Positions 1 through 8,106 of a stretch of DNA of 64,000 bases are shown piece by piece. The first letter of the stretch is position 1. The number at the start of each line of letters is the position of its first letter. Location: the NCBI GenBank assembly GCA_910577375.1, contig CAJTLT010000002.1, positions 62,001-126,000 on the forward strand, written 5' to 3'. Position numbers and translations under genes: made by a program. The DNA is from an uncultured Christensenella sp. GTDB taxonomy: Bacteria; Bacillota; Clostridia; Christensenellales; Borkfalkiaceae. Under the pieces are notes generated by a model. It saw only the letters and a list, made by a program, of their open reading frames with translations, ran no database searches and was not told the origin of the DNA.

Positions 1-680
1 TCCTGTTGGGGGTGCTTTCTTCCGCCCTGAGGAGGAACGTTGGCAACGGTGCTTTCTATAATTTTCAAAAGCGCTTGCTGAACGCCCTCGCCCGAAACGT
101 CGCGCGTAATTGAAACGTTCTCGCCCTTTCTTGCGATTTTATCGATTTCGTCGATATAAATTATTCCGCGCTGCGCTTTCTGGATATCGTAATCCGCATT
201 CTGGATAAGCTTTAAAAGGATATTTTCAACGTCCTCGCCTACGTAGCCCGCCTCCGTCAAAGTAGTGGCGTCGGAAGACGCAAACGGAACGTTAAGAATT
301 TTCGCAAGCGTTCTTGCAAGCAAAGTTTTGCCGCAGCCCGTAGGACCCAAAAGCAAAATATTGCTCTTTTCTATTTCCACTTCCGCATCGTCGGATTTAT
401 CCGACAAATGGTTTATACGTTTATAATGGTTATAAACGGCCACGGAAAGCACCTTTTTCGCCTCGTGCTGACCAACGATATATTTATCGAGTTCCTGTTT
501 GATTTCAGCGGGAGTTTTTAAAGGCACGGGCTGGGTTGCTTCCGCGTCCGCCTCCTTTACCATATCCCCGCAAATCAGCACGCATTCGTCGCAAATGCAC
601 GCGCCGTCTTTGCCCTTTATAAGTTTTTTAACCAAATCTTCGGTTTTTCCGCAAAACGAACAAAATTTCTGCTCTTTCAA
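1..680 (-). CDS. clpX: ATP-dependent Clp protease ATPase subunit ClpX (5' part, runs off the window)
   Basis: ClpX is the AAA+ unfoldase that feeds substrates to ClpP in the cytoplasm. The visible N-terminal 226 residues begin with the zinc-binding domain (paired CxxC: CSFCG near residue 7, CICDEC near residue 27). Then come the Walker A motif GPTGCGKT, the Walker B motif IIYIDEIDK and the conserved stretch SGEGVQQALLKIIE. The gene continues beyond position 1. I place the start at a TTG codon at 678-680 because GAGGT (690-694) lies 9 nt upstream and the zinc finger starts five codons later; no ATG fits. It is the last visible gene of a tig-clpP-clpX cluster, the usual order in bacteria. Identity is very secure; the TTG start is fairly secure. 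Confidence 0.96.
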   Translation of the reverse strand, partial: MKEQKFCSFCGKTEDLVKKLIKGKDGACICDECVLICGDMVKEADAEATQPVPLKTPAEIKQELDKYIVGQHEAKKVLSVAVYNHYKRINHLSDKSDDAEVEIEKSNILLLGPTGCGKTLLARTLAKILNVPFASSDATTLTEAGYVGEDVENILLKLIQNADYDIQKAQRGIIYIDEIDKIARKGENVSITRDVSGEGVQQALLKIIESTVANVPPQGGRKHPQQ

Positions 681-828
681 AAAAATATTACCTCACAAAA
701 ATAAATAAACACGCATTTCTTAAAACACACATTAAAAGGCTAAACAACAAACATAACCCGCACCAAAAAACTACTGTCCTTTCAGCGCGGAATACGGCAA
801 AACTGTGCAACGCCCATATGCGTTTTAA

Positions 829-1419
829 TTATCTTTTGTAAAATACTTTGTCTATTAATCCGTATTCCATCGCTTCCTGCGCGGAAAGGTAATTGTCTCT
901 GTCGGTGTCCTTTTCTATCTGGGAAAGAGGCTTGCCCGAATTTTGCGAAAGTATACTATTAAGCTTTTGCTTGGTCTTTAAAATATGCTCGGCGGCGATT
1001 TTGATATCGCTTGCCTGCCCCTGAGCGCCGCCCAAAGGCTGGTGAATCATTATCTCGCTGTTGGGCAAAGCATAACGCTTGCCCTTTTGCCCGCTTGATA
1101 AAAGGAACGCGCCCATTGAAGCCGCCATACCGATACAGATTGTTGAAACGTCGCATTTTACGTAATTCATAGTATCGTAAATTGCAAGTCCTGCGGAAAC
1201 CGACCCGCCGGGGCTGTTGATATAAAGCGAGATGTCTTTGGAAGGGTCTTTCGCTTCGAGATATATGAGCTGAGCCACAACGGTATTTGCAACGGCGTCA
1301 TCAATTTCGCCGCTCAAAAATATAATTCTGTCCTCTAATAATCTGCTGTAAATATCGTAGGAACGTTCCCCGCGGGAAGTCTGTTCCACAATGTAGGGTA
1401 CCAATGCGCCCTTTTCCAT
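829..1419 (-). CDS. clpP: ATP-dependent Clp protease proteolytic subunit ClpP
   Basis: ClpP is the tetradecameric serine peptidase that degrades proteins unfolded by ClpX or ClpC. The 196-residue product has the family length and the full catalytic triad: Ser101 in GMAASMGAF, His126 in MIHQPLGG and Asp175 in DTDRDNY. A GTG 18 nt further upstream (1437) is also in frame, but AAAAGGAGA lies at 1426-1434, directly before the ATG at 1417-1419 and overlapping that alternative start region, so 1419 is chosen. It lies between tig (104 nt upstream) and clpX (148 nt downstream), all on the minus strand, and is probably co-transcribed with them. Confidence 0.97.
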   Translation of the reverse strand: MEKGALVPYIVEQTSRGERSYDIYSRLLEDRIIFLSGEIDDAVANTVVAQLIYLEAKDPSKDISLYINSPGGSVSAGLAIYDTMNYVKCDVSTICIGMAASMGAFLLSSGQKGKRYALPNSEIMIHQPLGGAQGQASDIKIAAEHILKTKQKLNSILSQNSGKPLSQIEKDTDRDNYLSAQEAMEYGLIDKVFYKR

Positions 1420-1523
1420 AAAAAATCTCCTTTTCACGAATTTTCAGCAATACAAATTAAAAATTCCGTGATTTTACGGCTTTCCGCTCTGTTTTTAAAA
1501 TTACGGCGAGCCGTTAAAATTTA

Positions 1524-2909
1524 TTATTCCGCTTTTTTAGCAGTCTTTTTTGCGGTTGAAGCCGTTTTCTTTGCCGCGGGTTTTTTAGCCGCTTGTTTTG
1601 CAGGTTCCGCGTCTTCGGCGTAAAGTTCGTTGTTTGCTTTAAGCATATCGAAAAGCTTGGTTATAACGATATCGTTCTTGATATATTCAACCTGTCTCGG
1701 GTCCATAGACTTTTTATAGTCTTCCGCGCTCTTTTCAACAGACGCGGCCTGTTCCGCGATTTTTGCGTCGATTTCTTCCTGCGACGCTTCGATTTTTTCT
1801 TCTCTTACGATTTTTTCAACTACAAGCTGCGACATTACGCGGGGAGTAGCCTGGGAAACAAACTGCTTGCGGAATTCCTCCATACTCTGTCCGAGATATT
1901 TGAGATAATCTTCAAGCTTGATGCCCTGATACATAAGGCGGTAAGAAAAGTCCTGAACCATTCTGTCTATTTCGCTTTCAATCATCGCGTCGGGAATTTC
2001 CGCCGTCGCGTGTTTGCAGATTTCCTCGACTATACTGTTTTCGGTTTCGTCGCGGGAACGGTTTTCCGCCTGCTTTGCAAGTCTTTCGCGCGTTTTGTTC
2101 CTGTATTCCTCAACCGTTTCAGCGCCGGCATTTTCCTTAACGTATGCGTCCGTAAGTTCGGGGAGCTTGTTTTCGGTTATTTTATTGAGCTTAATTGCAA
2201 AAACAGCTTCTTTGCCTTTGAGGTTTTCAGCCTGATAATCATCGGGGAATTTTACCGTGATATCCTTGTTTTCGCCGACCTTCATTCCCTCAACCTGAGC
2301 TTCGAAACCGGGGATAAAGCTGCCGCTGCCCAATACGAGGTCATATTCTTCGGCAGTGCCGCCGGCAAACTTTTCGCCGTCAACAGAGCCGGAAAAATCG
2401 ATATTGACTTTATCGCCGTTTTTGCAAGCGCGGTCGGTTACTTCAACTTCGGCAGCCTTGCGCTCCAAAAGTTTTTTAGCCTCAGCGTCTATATCCGCGT
2501 CGGTTACATTATACTCATACTTTTTGATTTTTAAACCCTTGTAAGTTTCGATTTTAACGTCGGGCTTTACGGGAACGGTTGCCGTAAGAACAACCCCCTT
2601 GCCTTCCGTCATATCTTCAACCGAAAGTTCGGGCTCGCCGACCGCGGTAAAATTATCCTTTTCTTTTTCAAGAATTCCGAAATAGTGGGCGCTGTAAAGG
2701 TTGTTGAACGCCTCTTCGTAAAACACCGCCTTGCCGTAGTAGTTTTCAAGCACGGGCTTGGGCGCTTTGCCCTTTCTGAACCCTGGCACGGCGTATTTGC
2801 CGCGCGTTTTTAAATAAGCTTTTGAAATTGCGTCCTGCCATTCTTCTTCGGTAAAGTTTATGGTAAGTTTAACCGTGCTTTTTTCTCCGACAGACTGTGT
2901 GTAATTCAT
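1524..2909 (-). CDS. tig: Trigger factor (ribosome-associated chaperone and prolyl isomerase)
   Basis: Trigger factor binds the ribosome exit tunnel and shields nascent chains. The product is 461 residues. The ribosome-docking signature GFRKGKAP is near residue 44. The FKBP-type isomerase domain follows around residues 160-245 (VNIDFSGSVDGEKFAGG, then VLGSGSFIPGFE). A long helical substrate-binding domain runs to about residue 430. The last 30 or so residues form a Lys/Ala-rich tail (repeats of AAKKPAAKK type) that the classical protein lacks. The ATG at 2909 is preceded by an AGGAGC ribosome-binding site. A promoter lies at 2954-2982. First gene of the tig-clpP-clpX cluster. Confidence 0.96.
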   Translation of the reverse strand: MNYTQSVGEKSTVKLTINFTEEEWQDAISKAYLKTRGKYAVPGFRKGKAPKPVLENYYGKAVFYEEAFNNLYSAHYFGILEKEKDNFTAVGEPELSVEDMTEGKGVVLTATVPVKPDVKIETYKGLKIKKYEYNVTDADIDAEAKKLLERKAAEVEVTDRACKNGDKVNIDFSGSVDGEKFAGGTAEEYDLVLGSGSFIPGFEAQVEGMKVGENKDITVKFPDDYQAENLKGKEAVFAIKLNKITENKLPELTDAYVKENAGAETVEEYRNKTRERLAKQAENRSRDETENSIVEEICKHATAEIPDAMIESEIDRMVQDFSYRLMYQGIKLEDYLKYLGQSMEEFRKQFVSQATPRVMSQLVVEKIVREEKIEASQEEIDAKIAEQAASVEKSAEDYKKSMDPRQVEYIKNDIVITKLFDMLKANNELYAEDAEPAKQAAKKPAAKKTASTAKKTAKKAE

Positions 2910-2953
2910 TATTTTTGCTCCTGAATGTTTAATTATTTTTTAATATAGAATAC

Positions 2954-2982
2954 ATTTTAGCACAAGTGTAAAATTTTGAAAA
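2954..2982 (-). promoter_or_regulatory. Promoter of tig
   Basis: On the minus strand, TTTTCA (2977-2982) and TAAAAT (2954-2959) are separated by 17 bp. The predicted start near 2947 gives a leader of about 38 nt that contains the tig ribosome-binding site. Confidence 0.6.
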
Positions 2983-3004
2983 GCGATTTGCGCGCTTAAA
3001 TGCG

Positions 3005-3033
3005 TTTACTTTTTAAAAAAATTTACTTATAAT
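3005..3033 (+). promoter_or_regulatory. Promoter of rqcH
   Basis: TTTACT (3005-3010) and TATAAT (3028-3033) with a 17-bp spacer. Predicted start is near 3040, about 62 nt before the rqcH start codon. The unit is divergent from tig. Confidence 0.65.
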
Positions 3034-3101
3034 ACTGTTTGTTAAACGGCTGAAATACAGCGTTTAAACTCAACAAAACAAAACGGTTAAAAGGAATAAT
3101 T

Positions 3102-4763
3102 ATGCCGCAGGACGCTTTTACAATCAAATACGTCGCAAAAGAGCTTGAACAAAAGCTTTCCGGCGGTAAAATTTCAAAAATAGTCCAGCCCGCCAAAGAC
3201 GTGCTCACGTTTATTATATACACCGAAAACGGCTCGGTTAAACTCGAAATCTGTCTTTCGGCAAAAGGCTGTCGCATAAACCTTGCAAATTCCGATTTGC
3301 CCGCGCCTAAAACCGCGCTGAGTTTTTGTATGCTGCTGAGAAAACATTTGCAAAACGCCAAAATTACCGCGGTGAAACAAATCGAAGGCGAACGCATAGT
3401 TTATTTCGATTTGGAATGCATCTCGGAATTCGAACTCGCGAATATGCGTTTTTACGTCGAGCTTATGGGCAAATACTCAAACGCTATCCTTGTAAAAGAC
3501 GGAGTTATATCGGGCGCTCTCAAATCAACGGCTATCGGCGAAAGCACAAAGCGAATACTGTTCACAGGTGCAAAATACGCTCTGCCGGAGCCGCAGGACA
3601 AAATCCCGCCCGACGATTTGCCTGCAATAAAAACCGCGTTTTCAAATGTCTGCGGCGACAGAGCCAAATTTATTTCCGAACGAATCAAAGGAGTGTCCTA
3701 CGCAACCGCGCTTGACATAATCGAAACATACGGAGAAAACGTTACGGCTGAACAGACCGCAAATTATCTTTCGGGCACAGTCTACGCCCCTTGCGTCACG
3801 TTTTCAAACGGCGAAGAAACGGACTTTAAAGTGCGCTCCGCTTCTCCTACACAACGCAGATATGAAAGCGTTTTAGAAGCGCAGACCGCATATTATGCCG
3901 CAATTACCGCAAAACAAGAGTTTGCGGAAAAGAAAAGAAAACTTTTAAACGCTCTTGCTTCCGCGGTCAAAAAAACCGAAAAAAGGCTTGCCGTAATCGA
4001 ACAAAAACTGTTGGACTGCCGCGATATGGAAACGGTAAAACTAAAAGGCGAACTTATTACCGCCAACATATATGCCGTTGAAAAGGGTATGGGAGAATTC
4101 GAAGCGGTAAATTATTACGACGAAAAAGGCGGCAAAATCAAAATCGCTCTCGATAAAACCTTATCCCCCGCCGACAACGCGCAAAAATATTATAAAAGAT
4201 ATGCAAAACTTAAAAGAACCGTGGAAAGCGTATCGGCACAACGGGAAGAAACAAAGGCACAGTTAAGCTATCTGAACAGCATTAATTCGCATATATATGC
4301 GGGGGAAAGCCTTTGCGACTTTGAAGAAACCGAAGAAGAATTAAAAGCTCTCGGGCTTATAACCGCGCCTCAACAGAAGAAAAAAACAGAAAAAATTTCG
4401 CCGTTCAGAGAGTATGATTGTTGCGGTTATAAAATTATAGCGGGAAGAAACAACCTGCAAAACGACCGTCTTTTAAAAAGCGTTTCGCAAAAAGATTTGT
4501 GGCTGCACACGCAAAACTACCACTCTTCGCACGTTGTTATAATTACAGAGGGCAAAAGCGTACCAGACGAAGTACTGTGCGTTGCGGCTGAAATATGCGC
4601 ATATTATTCAGACGGAAGAAACGGAAATAAAGTTCCCGTGGATTATACAAAACGCGCGTCCGTAAAAAAACCGCCCAAATCGAATGCGGGGTTTGTAATT
4701 TATTCGGAATACAAAACAATTCTCGTAACCCCCGACCCTCATACCCAATTAAGGATTAACTGA
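3102..4763 (+). CDS. rqcH: Ribosome quality control protein RqcH (NFACT/FbpA family)
   Basis: RqcH binds obstructed 60S-like 50S subunits and recruits tRNA-Ala to add alanine tails to stalled peptides; older annotations call it a fibronectin-binding protein. The 553-residue product has an NFACT-N domain (about 1-200), a coiled-coil middle rich in Lys/Glu (about 270-430) and an NFACT-R domain with DLWLHTQNYHSSHVVI near residue 465. The Asp-Arg pair shown in Bacillus RqcH (positions 97-98) to be needed for function appears here as Glu97-Arg98, a conservative change. AAAAGGA precedes the ATG. The next gene starts 2 nt after the stop. Bacterial members are usually 550-590 residues, so this one is full length. 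Confidence 0.92.
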   Translation: MPQDAFTIKYVAKELEQKLSGGKISKIVQPAKDVLTFIIYTENGSVKLEICLSAKGCRINLANSDLPAPKTALSFCMLLRKHLQNAKITAVKQIEGERIVYFDLECISEFELANMRFYVELMGKYSNAILVKDGVISGALKSTAIGESTKRILFTGAKYALPEPQDKIPPDDLPAIKTAFSNVCGDRAKFISERIKGVSYATALDIIETYGENVTAEQTANYLSGTVYAPCVTFSNGEETDFKVRSASPTQRRYESVLEAQTAYYAAITAKQEFAEKKRKLLNALASAVKKTEKRLAVIEQKLLDCRDMETVKLKGELITANIYAVEKGMGEFEAVNYYDEKGGKIKIALDKTLSPADNAQKYYKRYAKLKRTVESVSAQREETKAQLSYLNSINSHIYAGESLCDFEETEEELKALGLITAPQQKKKTEKISPFREYDCCGYKIIAGRNNLQNDRLLKSVSQKDLWLHTQNYHSSHVVIITEGKSVPDEVLCVAAEICAYYSDGRNGNKVPVDYTKRASVKKPPKSNAGFVIYSEYKTILVTPDPHTQLRIN

Positions 4764-4765
4764 CT

Positions 4766-5077
4766 ATGGAAGAAAATTTCAACAAAGAACCTCTGCCCGA
4801 AAAAAATCCGGAAAATAAAACAAAAATTTATTTTTATATATCCGCGGCGCTGTGCGGATTATGCGCCATAGCGTTCGGTCTTGCGTTTTCCGTTTTGGGG
4901 ATTTATGCGCTTATTTCAAGCATATTGCTGGGGATAAGCTCTCTTTCATTTGTAGCCGCGCAAAAAAAGAAAAACTATTTCCCCGCTTTAAAATATGTTA
5001 AAATAACCGCTTACATTCTGCTTGCGGTAGACGTCGCGTTCTTTATCGGCGGGCTTATTTATTCTTCTTTGGTATAA
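4766..5077 (+). CDS. Small membrane protein, three predicted TM segments
   Basis: I do not recognise this 103-residue protein. An acidic and Asn/Lys-rich N-terminus (about 20 residues) is followed by three hydrophobic stretches, roughly residues 22-42, 44-64 and 78-100, with a basic KKK loop between the second and third. It begins 2 nt after the rqcH stop, so it is probably translationally coupled to it. Two further small membrane proteins follow on the same strand. Function unknown. Confidence 0.7.
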   Translation: MEENFNKEPLPEKNPENKTKIYFYISAALCGLCAIAFGLAFSVLGIYALISSILLGISSLSFVAAQKKKNYFPALKYVKITAYILLAVDVAFFIGGLIYSSLV

Positions 5078-5108
5078 AAAGGAAAAAACTGCGCAACAAT
5101 TAATCTTG

Positions 5109-5498
5109 ATGGAAACTGTTTGCTGTGCGGTACTTGATAAAATATGTTCCCTTGCCGCTTTCGGACGGTATGTGATATTTTCCGAGGAAGAGCTTTTTGA
5201 AGCATTCCCCGACGGAACGGAAAGGGATTTCGGCGAATTGAAAAAAGCGCTTAAAACGCTTGTAAACGCGGGATATATCGACCTTAAATATTCCGGCGGT
5301 GATTTATATTGCATTGCTCCGCTGAAAAAATACGAGCCCGAACCCGAACCTTTACCCGTGCCGACCGAAACGGTTGCGGAAGAACCCGCCGAAACCAAAA
5401 GGCGTTTTTCCGTATCTCCATTTTTCGCGGCATTCGCGGGCGGCGCGCTGGGGAGTTTTATAATTTCTTTGGTTTTCGCGGTTTTGCAATATGCTTAG
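5109..5498 (+). CDS. Winged-helix-like protein with C-terminal membrane anchor
   Basis: The 129-residue product has an N-terminal region of about 75 residues that looks like a winged helix: helices with LFEAF and LKKALKTLVNAGYIDLKY, then a beta hairpin ending DLYCI. An acidic Pro/Glu linker follows (residues 75-95), then one transmembrane helix at the C-terminus. The ATG at 5109 is preferred over the adjacent in-frame TTG at 5106; the ribosome-binding site is weak. The next gene encodes a protein of the same layout and starts 8 nt before this stop, which suggests coupled synthesis of partners. No family name assigned. Confidence 0.65.
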   Translation: METVCCAVLDKICSLAAFGRYVIFSEEELFEAFPDGTERDFGELKKALKTLVNAGYIDLKYSGGDLYCIAPLKKYEPEPEPLPVPTETVAEEPAETKRRFSVSPFFAAFAGGALGSFIISLVFAVLQYA

Positions 5499-5850
5499 CA
5501 AAAACGAAAATATGGTCATGGCGGCCGTTTACAGCCTTTGCGACGGAACCGAAGGCTGCCTTGTTTCGCCCATAGACATACTCTCCGTAATGCCAGCAAA
5601 ACACAAAGTCAACCGCGAAAAGCTCGACGACATTCTGAACGCCCTTAAATGCGACGGTTATTTCGATTTGATACAATCCGAAAGAAAGGGCGAAAAAATG
5701 TACGTTATCAATCTGAAAGAAAACGGCTTCGCCTATAAACGCACGGCAAAGCAAAAACAGCGCGACGTAACGTTCAAGATATTTCTTGCCTTTATAGGCG
5801 CGTTCGCCACGTTTATTTTCGGACTTATATTAAAAGGTTTATTCAATTAA
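5491..5850 (+). CDS. Winged-helix-like protein with C-terminal membrane anchor (paralogous layout)
   Basis: The 119-residue product shares the architecture of its upstream neighbour: an alpha/beta region of about 75 residues resembling a winged helix (LDDILNALKCDGYFDLIQSER followed by a strand pair is the recognition-like part), a basic linker (KRTAKQKQRD), and one C-terminal transmembrane helix. Its ATG overlaps the end of the upstream gene by 8 nt. A strong hairpin terminator follows directly. With no periplasmic part, the soluble domain should face the cytoplasm. Function unknown. Confidence 0.66.
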   Translation: MLSKNENMVMAAVYSLCDGTEGCLVSPIDILSVMPAKHKVNREKLDDILNALKCDGYFDLIQSERKGEKMYVINLKENGFAYKRTAKQKQRDVTFKIFLAFIGAFATFIFGLILKGLFN

Positions 5851-5854
5851 AATA

Positions 5855-5883
5855 CGCCCCGCGGGCAAATTGCCCGCGGGGCG
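5855..5883. terminator. Bidirectional intrinsic terminator
   Basis: A perfect 13-bp GC-rich hairpin with a 3-nt loop, flanked by A-rich and T-rich runs, between convergent genes ending at 5850 (plus) and 5905 (minus). Confidence 0.85.
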
Positions 5884-5904
5884 TTTTAGATACTTGTTTT
5901 TATT

Positions 5905-7035
5905 TTATTCTACTTTCAATCCCCAGCAACGGCGGCGCTTTACGACCTCGGGATTAAAGATTTTCCACAAATTCTGTATGTGCTTGTTTTCTTCGAGCAT
6001 GGGTCCCGTTTCAACAAACTTAACCCCAAGCTTGTTGAGCCCTACAAGGCTGTAATGCAAAATCATAGAAACCGCGCCCTTGTTGTTATGTTCCTTGGTT
6101 ATACCGATACTCATCATATCGGCAACTTCAACATTTTTCATCGCCTTGATATAGGGAATAATTCCGCGGGGGAACACGCTTCCCCTGCCCTTTCTTAACA
6201 CTTCGTTTATCGAAGGCATCATAAACCCGTAAGCGATAACTTTATCGTCTTTGAGAATTACCGCCGCAAGCTCGGGAATCAATATCTGATAAATCGTAGC
6301 CATTTCGCGGCGTTTTTGCTTTTCGTTTATAGGGGAAACGCCGTACAAAGGCGCATAAGCTTCGTCAAGAACGTCAAGGCACTGCATAATATATTCGCTC
6401 AGCTTCTTTTTATTATGCTTTAAATACCACTTGACGTCGAGAACGGTATAACCGTTTCTCTCTTCGATTTTTTTGCTGAGCTTTTCAAGGCGTTCGTTCT
6501 TTTCGGGAACGGGGAAACGGAAGCAATCCCAGTCCACCACTTTATAAGCGCCGAGCTTTTGCATATGCTCCACATAATAAGGATGGTTGTAAATTTCGAT
6601 ATAGGTCGCTTCCTTATCGAACCCTTCTATAAGCATACCCTCTTCGTTCAAATCGGAAAAGCTCATAGGTCCGATAATTTCTTCCATTCCTATTTCCTTA
6701 GCCCATTTAAACAGTTCCGCAAACAACGCCTTCGTAACCTCGAAATCGTCAATCACGTCAAAACGTGTAAAGCGCAATTGCTTATAACCGAATTTTTCAT
6801 TGGCACCGCGGTGCCAGATGCCGGCAATCCTGCCGGCGATTTTACCGTCTTTGTACGCAAGAAACATTCTGCAATCGCAAAAACGGAACGCGTCGTTCGT
6901 TTCGGGGTCAAACTCCGCAAATTCATCCGTATAAAGATTGGGCACCGCATAAGGATTGCCCCTATATAAATCGATTAAAAATTTAAAAAACTTCTTTTTG
7001 TCGCGTTTAGACGAAATTTCTTTTACCTTTATCAT
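5905..7035 (-). CDS. GNAT-like acetyltransferase family protein (376 aa)
   Basis: The product resembles the roughly 370-residue GNAT-related proteins of Clostridia and Bacteroidetes whose two halves each look like an acetyltransferase fold. Recognisable pieces are FLAYKDGKIAGRIAGIWHRGANEK (first half, quoted in part by role: the acceptor strand pair), IGPMSFSDLNEEGMLIEGFD and, in the second half, MMSIGITKEHNNKGAVSMIL, which fits an acetyl-CoA loop. Substrate unknown. The ATG at 7035 is chosen over the in-frame start at 7071 because TTGGAGGG (7041-7048) lies directly before it. That site sits inside the 3' end of the degV gene (stop at 7037), so the two are translationally coupled. Confidence 0.75.
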   Translation of the reverse strand: MIKVKEISSKRDKKKFFKFLIDLYRGNPYAVPNLYTDEFAEFDPETNDAFRFCDCRMFLAYKDGKIAGRIAGIWHRGANEKFGYKQLRFTRFDVIDDFEVTKALFAELFKWAKEIGMEEIIGPMSFSDLNEEGMLIEGFDKEATYIEIYNHPYYVEHMQKLGAYKVVDWDCFRFPVPEKNERLEKLSKKIEERNGYTVLDVKWYLKHNKKKLSEYIMQCLDVLDEAYAPLYGVSPINEKQKRREMATIYQILIPELAAVILKDDKVIAYGFMMPSINEVLRKGRGSVFPRGIIPYIKAMKNVEVADMMSIGITKEHNNKGAVSMILHYSLVGLNKLGVKFVETGPMLEENKHIQNLWKIFNPEVVKRRRCWGLKVE

Positions 7036-7036
7036 A

Positions 7037-7921
7037 TTAACCCTCCAAAGCCACGGGGCGTTTGTCCGCAATAAAAATAACGCCCAGCGTACCCGGTCCG
7101 CAATGTGCGCCTATTACCGGGCCGACAATCTGTCTTTCTGTTTTTGCAAAAGGTCTTGCAGCTTTAATCTTTTCCGCCAGCAAGTCGCCGTCTGCACCGC
7201 AATCCGCGTCAACAATATAAACCTTGTAATTTTCGCCCTCTTTGCTAAGCTCGTTTATAACCTTTTCCGCAAGGGCTTTTATAGCTTTTTTACGGCCGAC
7301 AATCTTTTCGCAAACGCTCAGCCCGCCCGACGCGTTAACCGTAATAACGGGTTTAAGCCCTAAAACCGTGCCCGCAACCGCGGCTGCGCCCGAAAGCCTT
7401 CCCCCCCGCTTTAAGTGCATCAAATCGTCAACAACAAAATAAACGGCTACTTTATTTGTAAAATCTTTCAAAAAATTCAAAATTTCTTCATCGGAAGCGC
7501 CGTTTTTCTTCATTTCCGCAGCGGCTTCCACCTGAATCCCCGCCCCGAGCGAAATGGAATTCGTATTGAACACGGTGCATTTCCTTTCGGGAAACTGTTT
7601 TTTAAGCTCTTCCAAAGCTTTATCCAACTGTGAAAACGTGCCGCTCATCGCCTTGGAAAAGCTGATATAAAGCACGTCCTGCCCCGCGGCAAAGTACGGG
7701 TTTAAAATTTCTTTATAATTTTCGGGGTTCAACGCCATGGTTTTGGGCACCGCTCCGCCCCTTACCACGGAATAAAATTTGCCGAAATCGGTGTTTTCGC
7801 CGCAGTCGTAACAGTATTCCTCACCGTTATAACTATACGGCATAGATATATAATCGATTCCAAGTTCTTTAAGCCTTGAATGCCAAAGCTCGCAGTTGGA
7901 ATCGCATAATAATACGCTCAT
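7037..7921 (-). CDS. DegV family protein (fatty-acid-binding, FakB-like)
   Basis: DegV/FakB proteins bind a fatty acid and present it to the FakA kinase for phospholipid synthesis. The 294-residue product has family hallmarks: a degenerate N-terminal ligand strand (LLCDSNCEL), the SFSKAMSGTFSQL motif, HLKRGGRLSGAAA in the middle, and the C-terminal GPVIGAHCGPGTLGV motif. No fakA is visible in the window. GGAGAG precedes the ATG and the gene has a good sigma-A promoter at 7965-7993. It is followed without a gap by the acetyltransferase gene. A second DegV is encoded at 25812-26765. Confidence 0.92.
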   Translation of the reverse strand: MSVLLCDSNCELWHSRLKELGIDYISMPYSYNGEEYCYDCGENTDFGKFYSVVRGGAVPKTMALNPENYKEILNPYFAAGQDVLYISFSKAMSGTFSQLDKALEELKKQFPERKCTVFNTNSISLGAGIQVEAAAEMKKNGASDEEILNFLKDFTNKVAVYFVVDDLMHLKRGGRLSGAAAVAGTVLGLKPVITVNASGGLSVCEKIVGRKKAIKALAEKVINELSKEGENYKVYIVDADCGADGDLLAEKIKAARPFAKTERQIVGPVIGAHCGPGTLGVIFIADKRPVALEG

Positions 7922-7964
7922 ATAACTCTCCGTTTTATGTGTGTATTTTCACACAGCTTTTAAT

Positions 7965-7993
7965 ATTTTATCACAAAGTGTCGAAAATGTCAA
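7965..7993 (-). promoter_or_regulatory. Promoter of degV (7921)
   Basis: Minus strand TTGACA (7988-7993), 17-bp spacer, TAAAAT (7965-7970). Predicted start near 7958 gives a leader of about 37 nt. Confidence 0.7.
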
Positions 7994-8040
7994 ATAATCG
8001 GCGGAAACCTATAAAGATTTGAAATTACATTACGGTTAGC

Positions 8041-8069
8041 TTGATTTTTTAATCTTATTTTGTTAAAAT
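8041..8069 (+). promoter_or_regulatory. Promoter of the exported protein gene at 8107
   Basis: TTGATT (8041-8046), 17-bp spacer, TAAAAT (8064-8069). Divergent from the degV promoter, with 47 bp between the two -35 boxes. Confidence 0.65.
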
Positions 8070-8106
8070 ATTGCCGATAATATTTAAAACGGCAAAAGGC
8101 AAATTT

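Noticed and set aside
1593..2534. 313-residue open frame opposite tig
   Set aside because: A shadow of the tig reading frame; composition is Phe/Arg-rich nonsense.
5106..5108. TTG as start of the 129-residue winged-helix-like protein
   Set aside because: An ATG follows directly in frame and is the more likely start.
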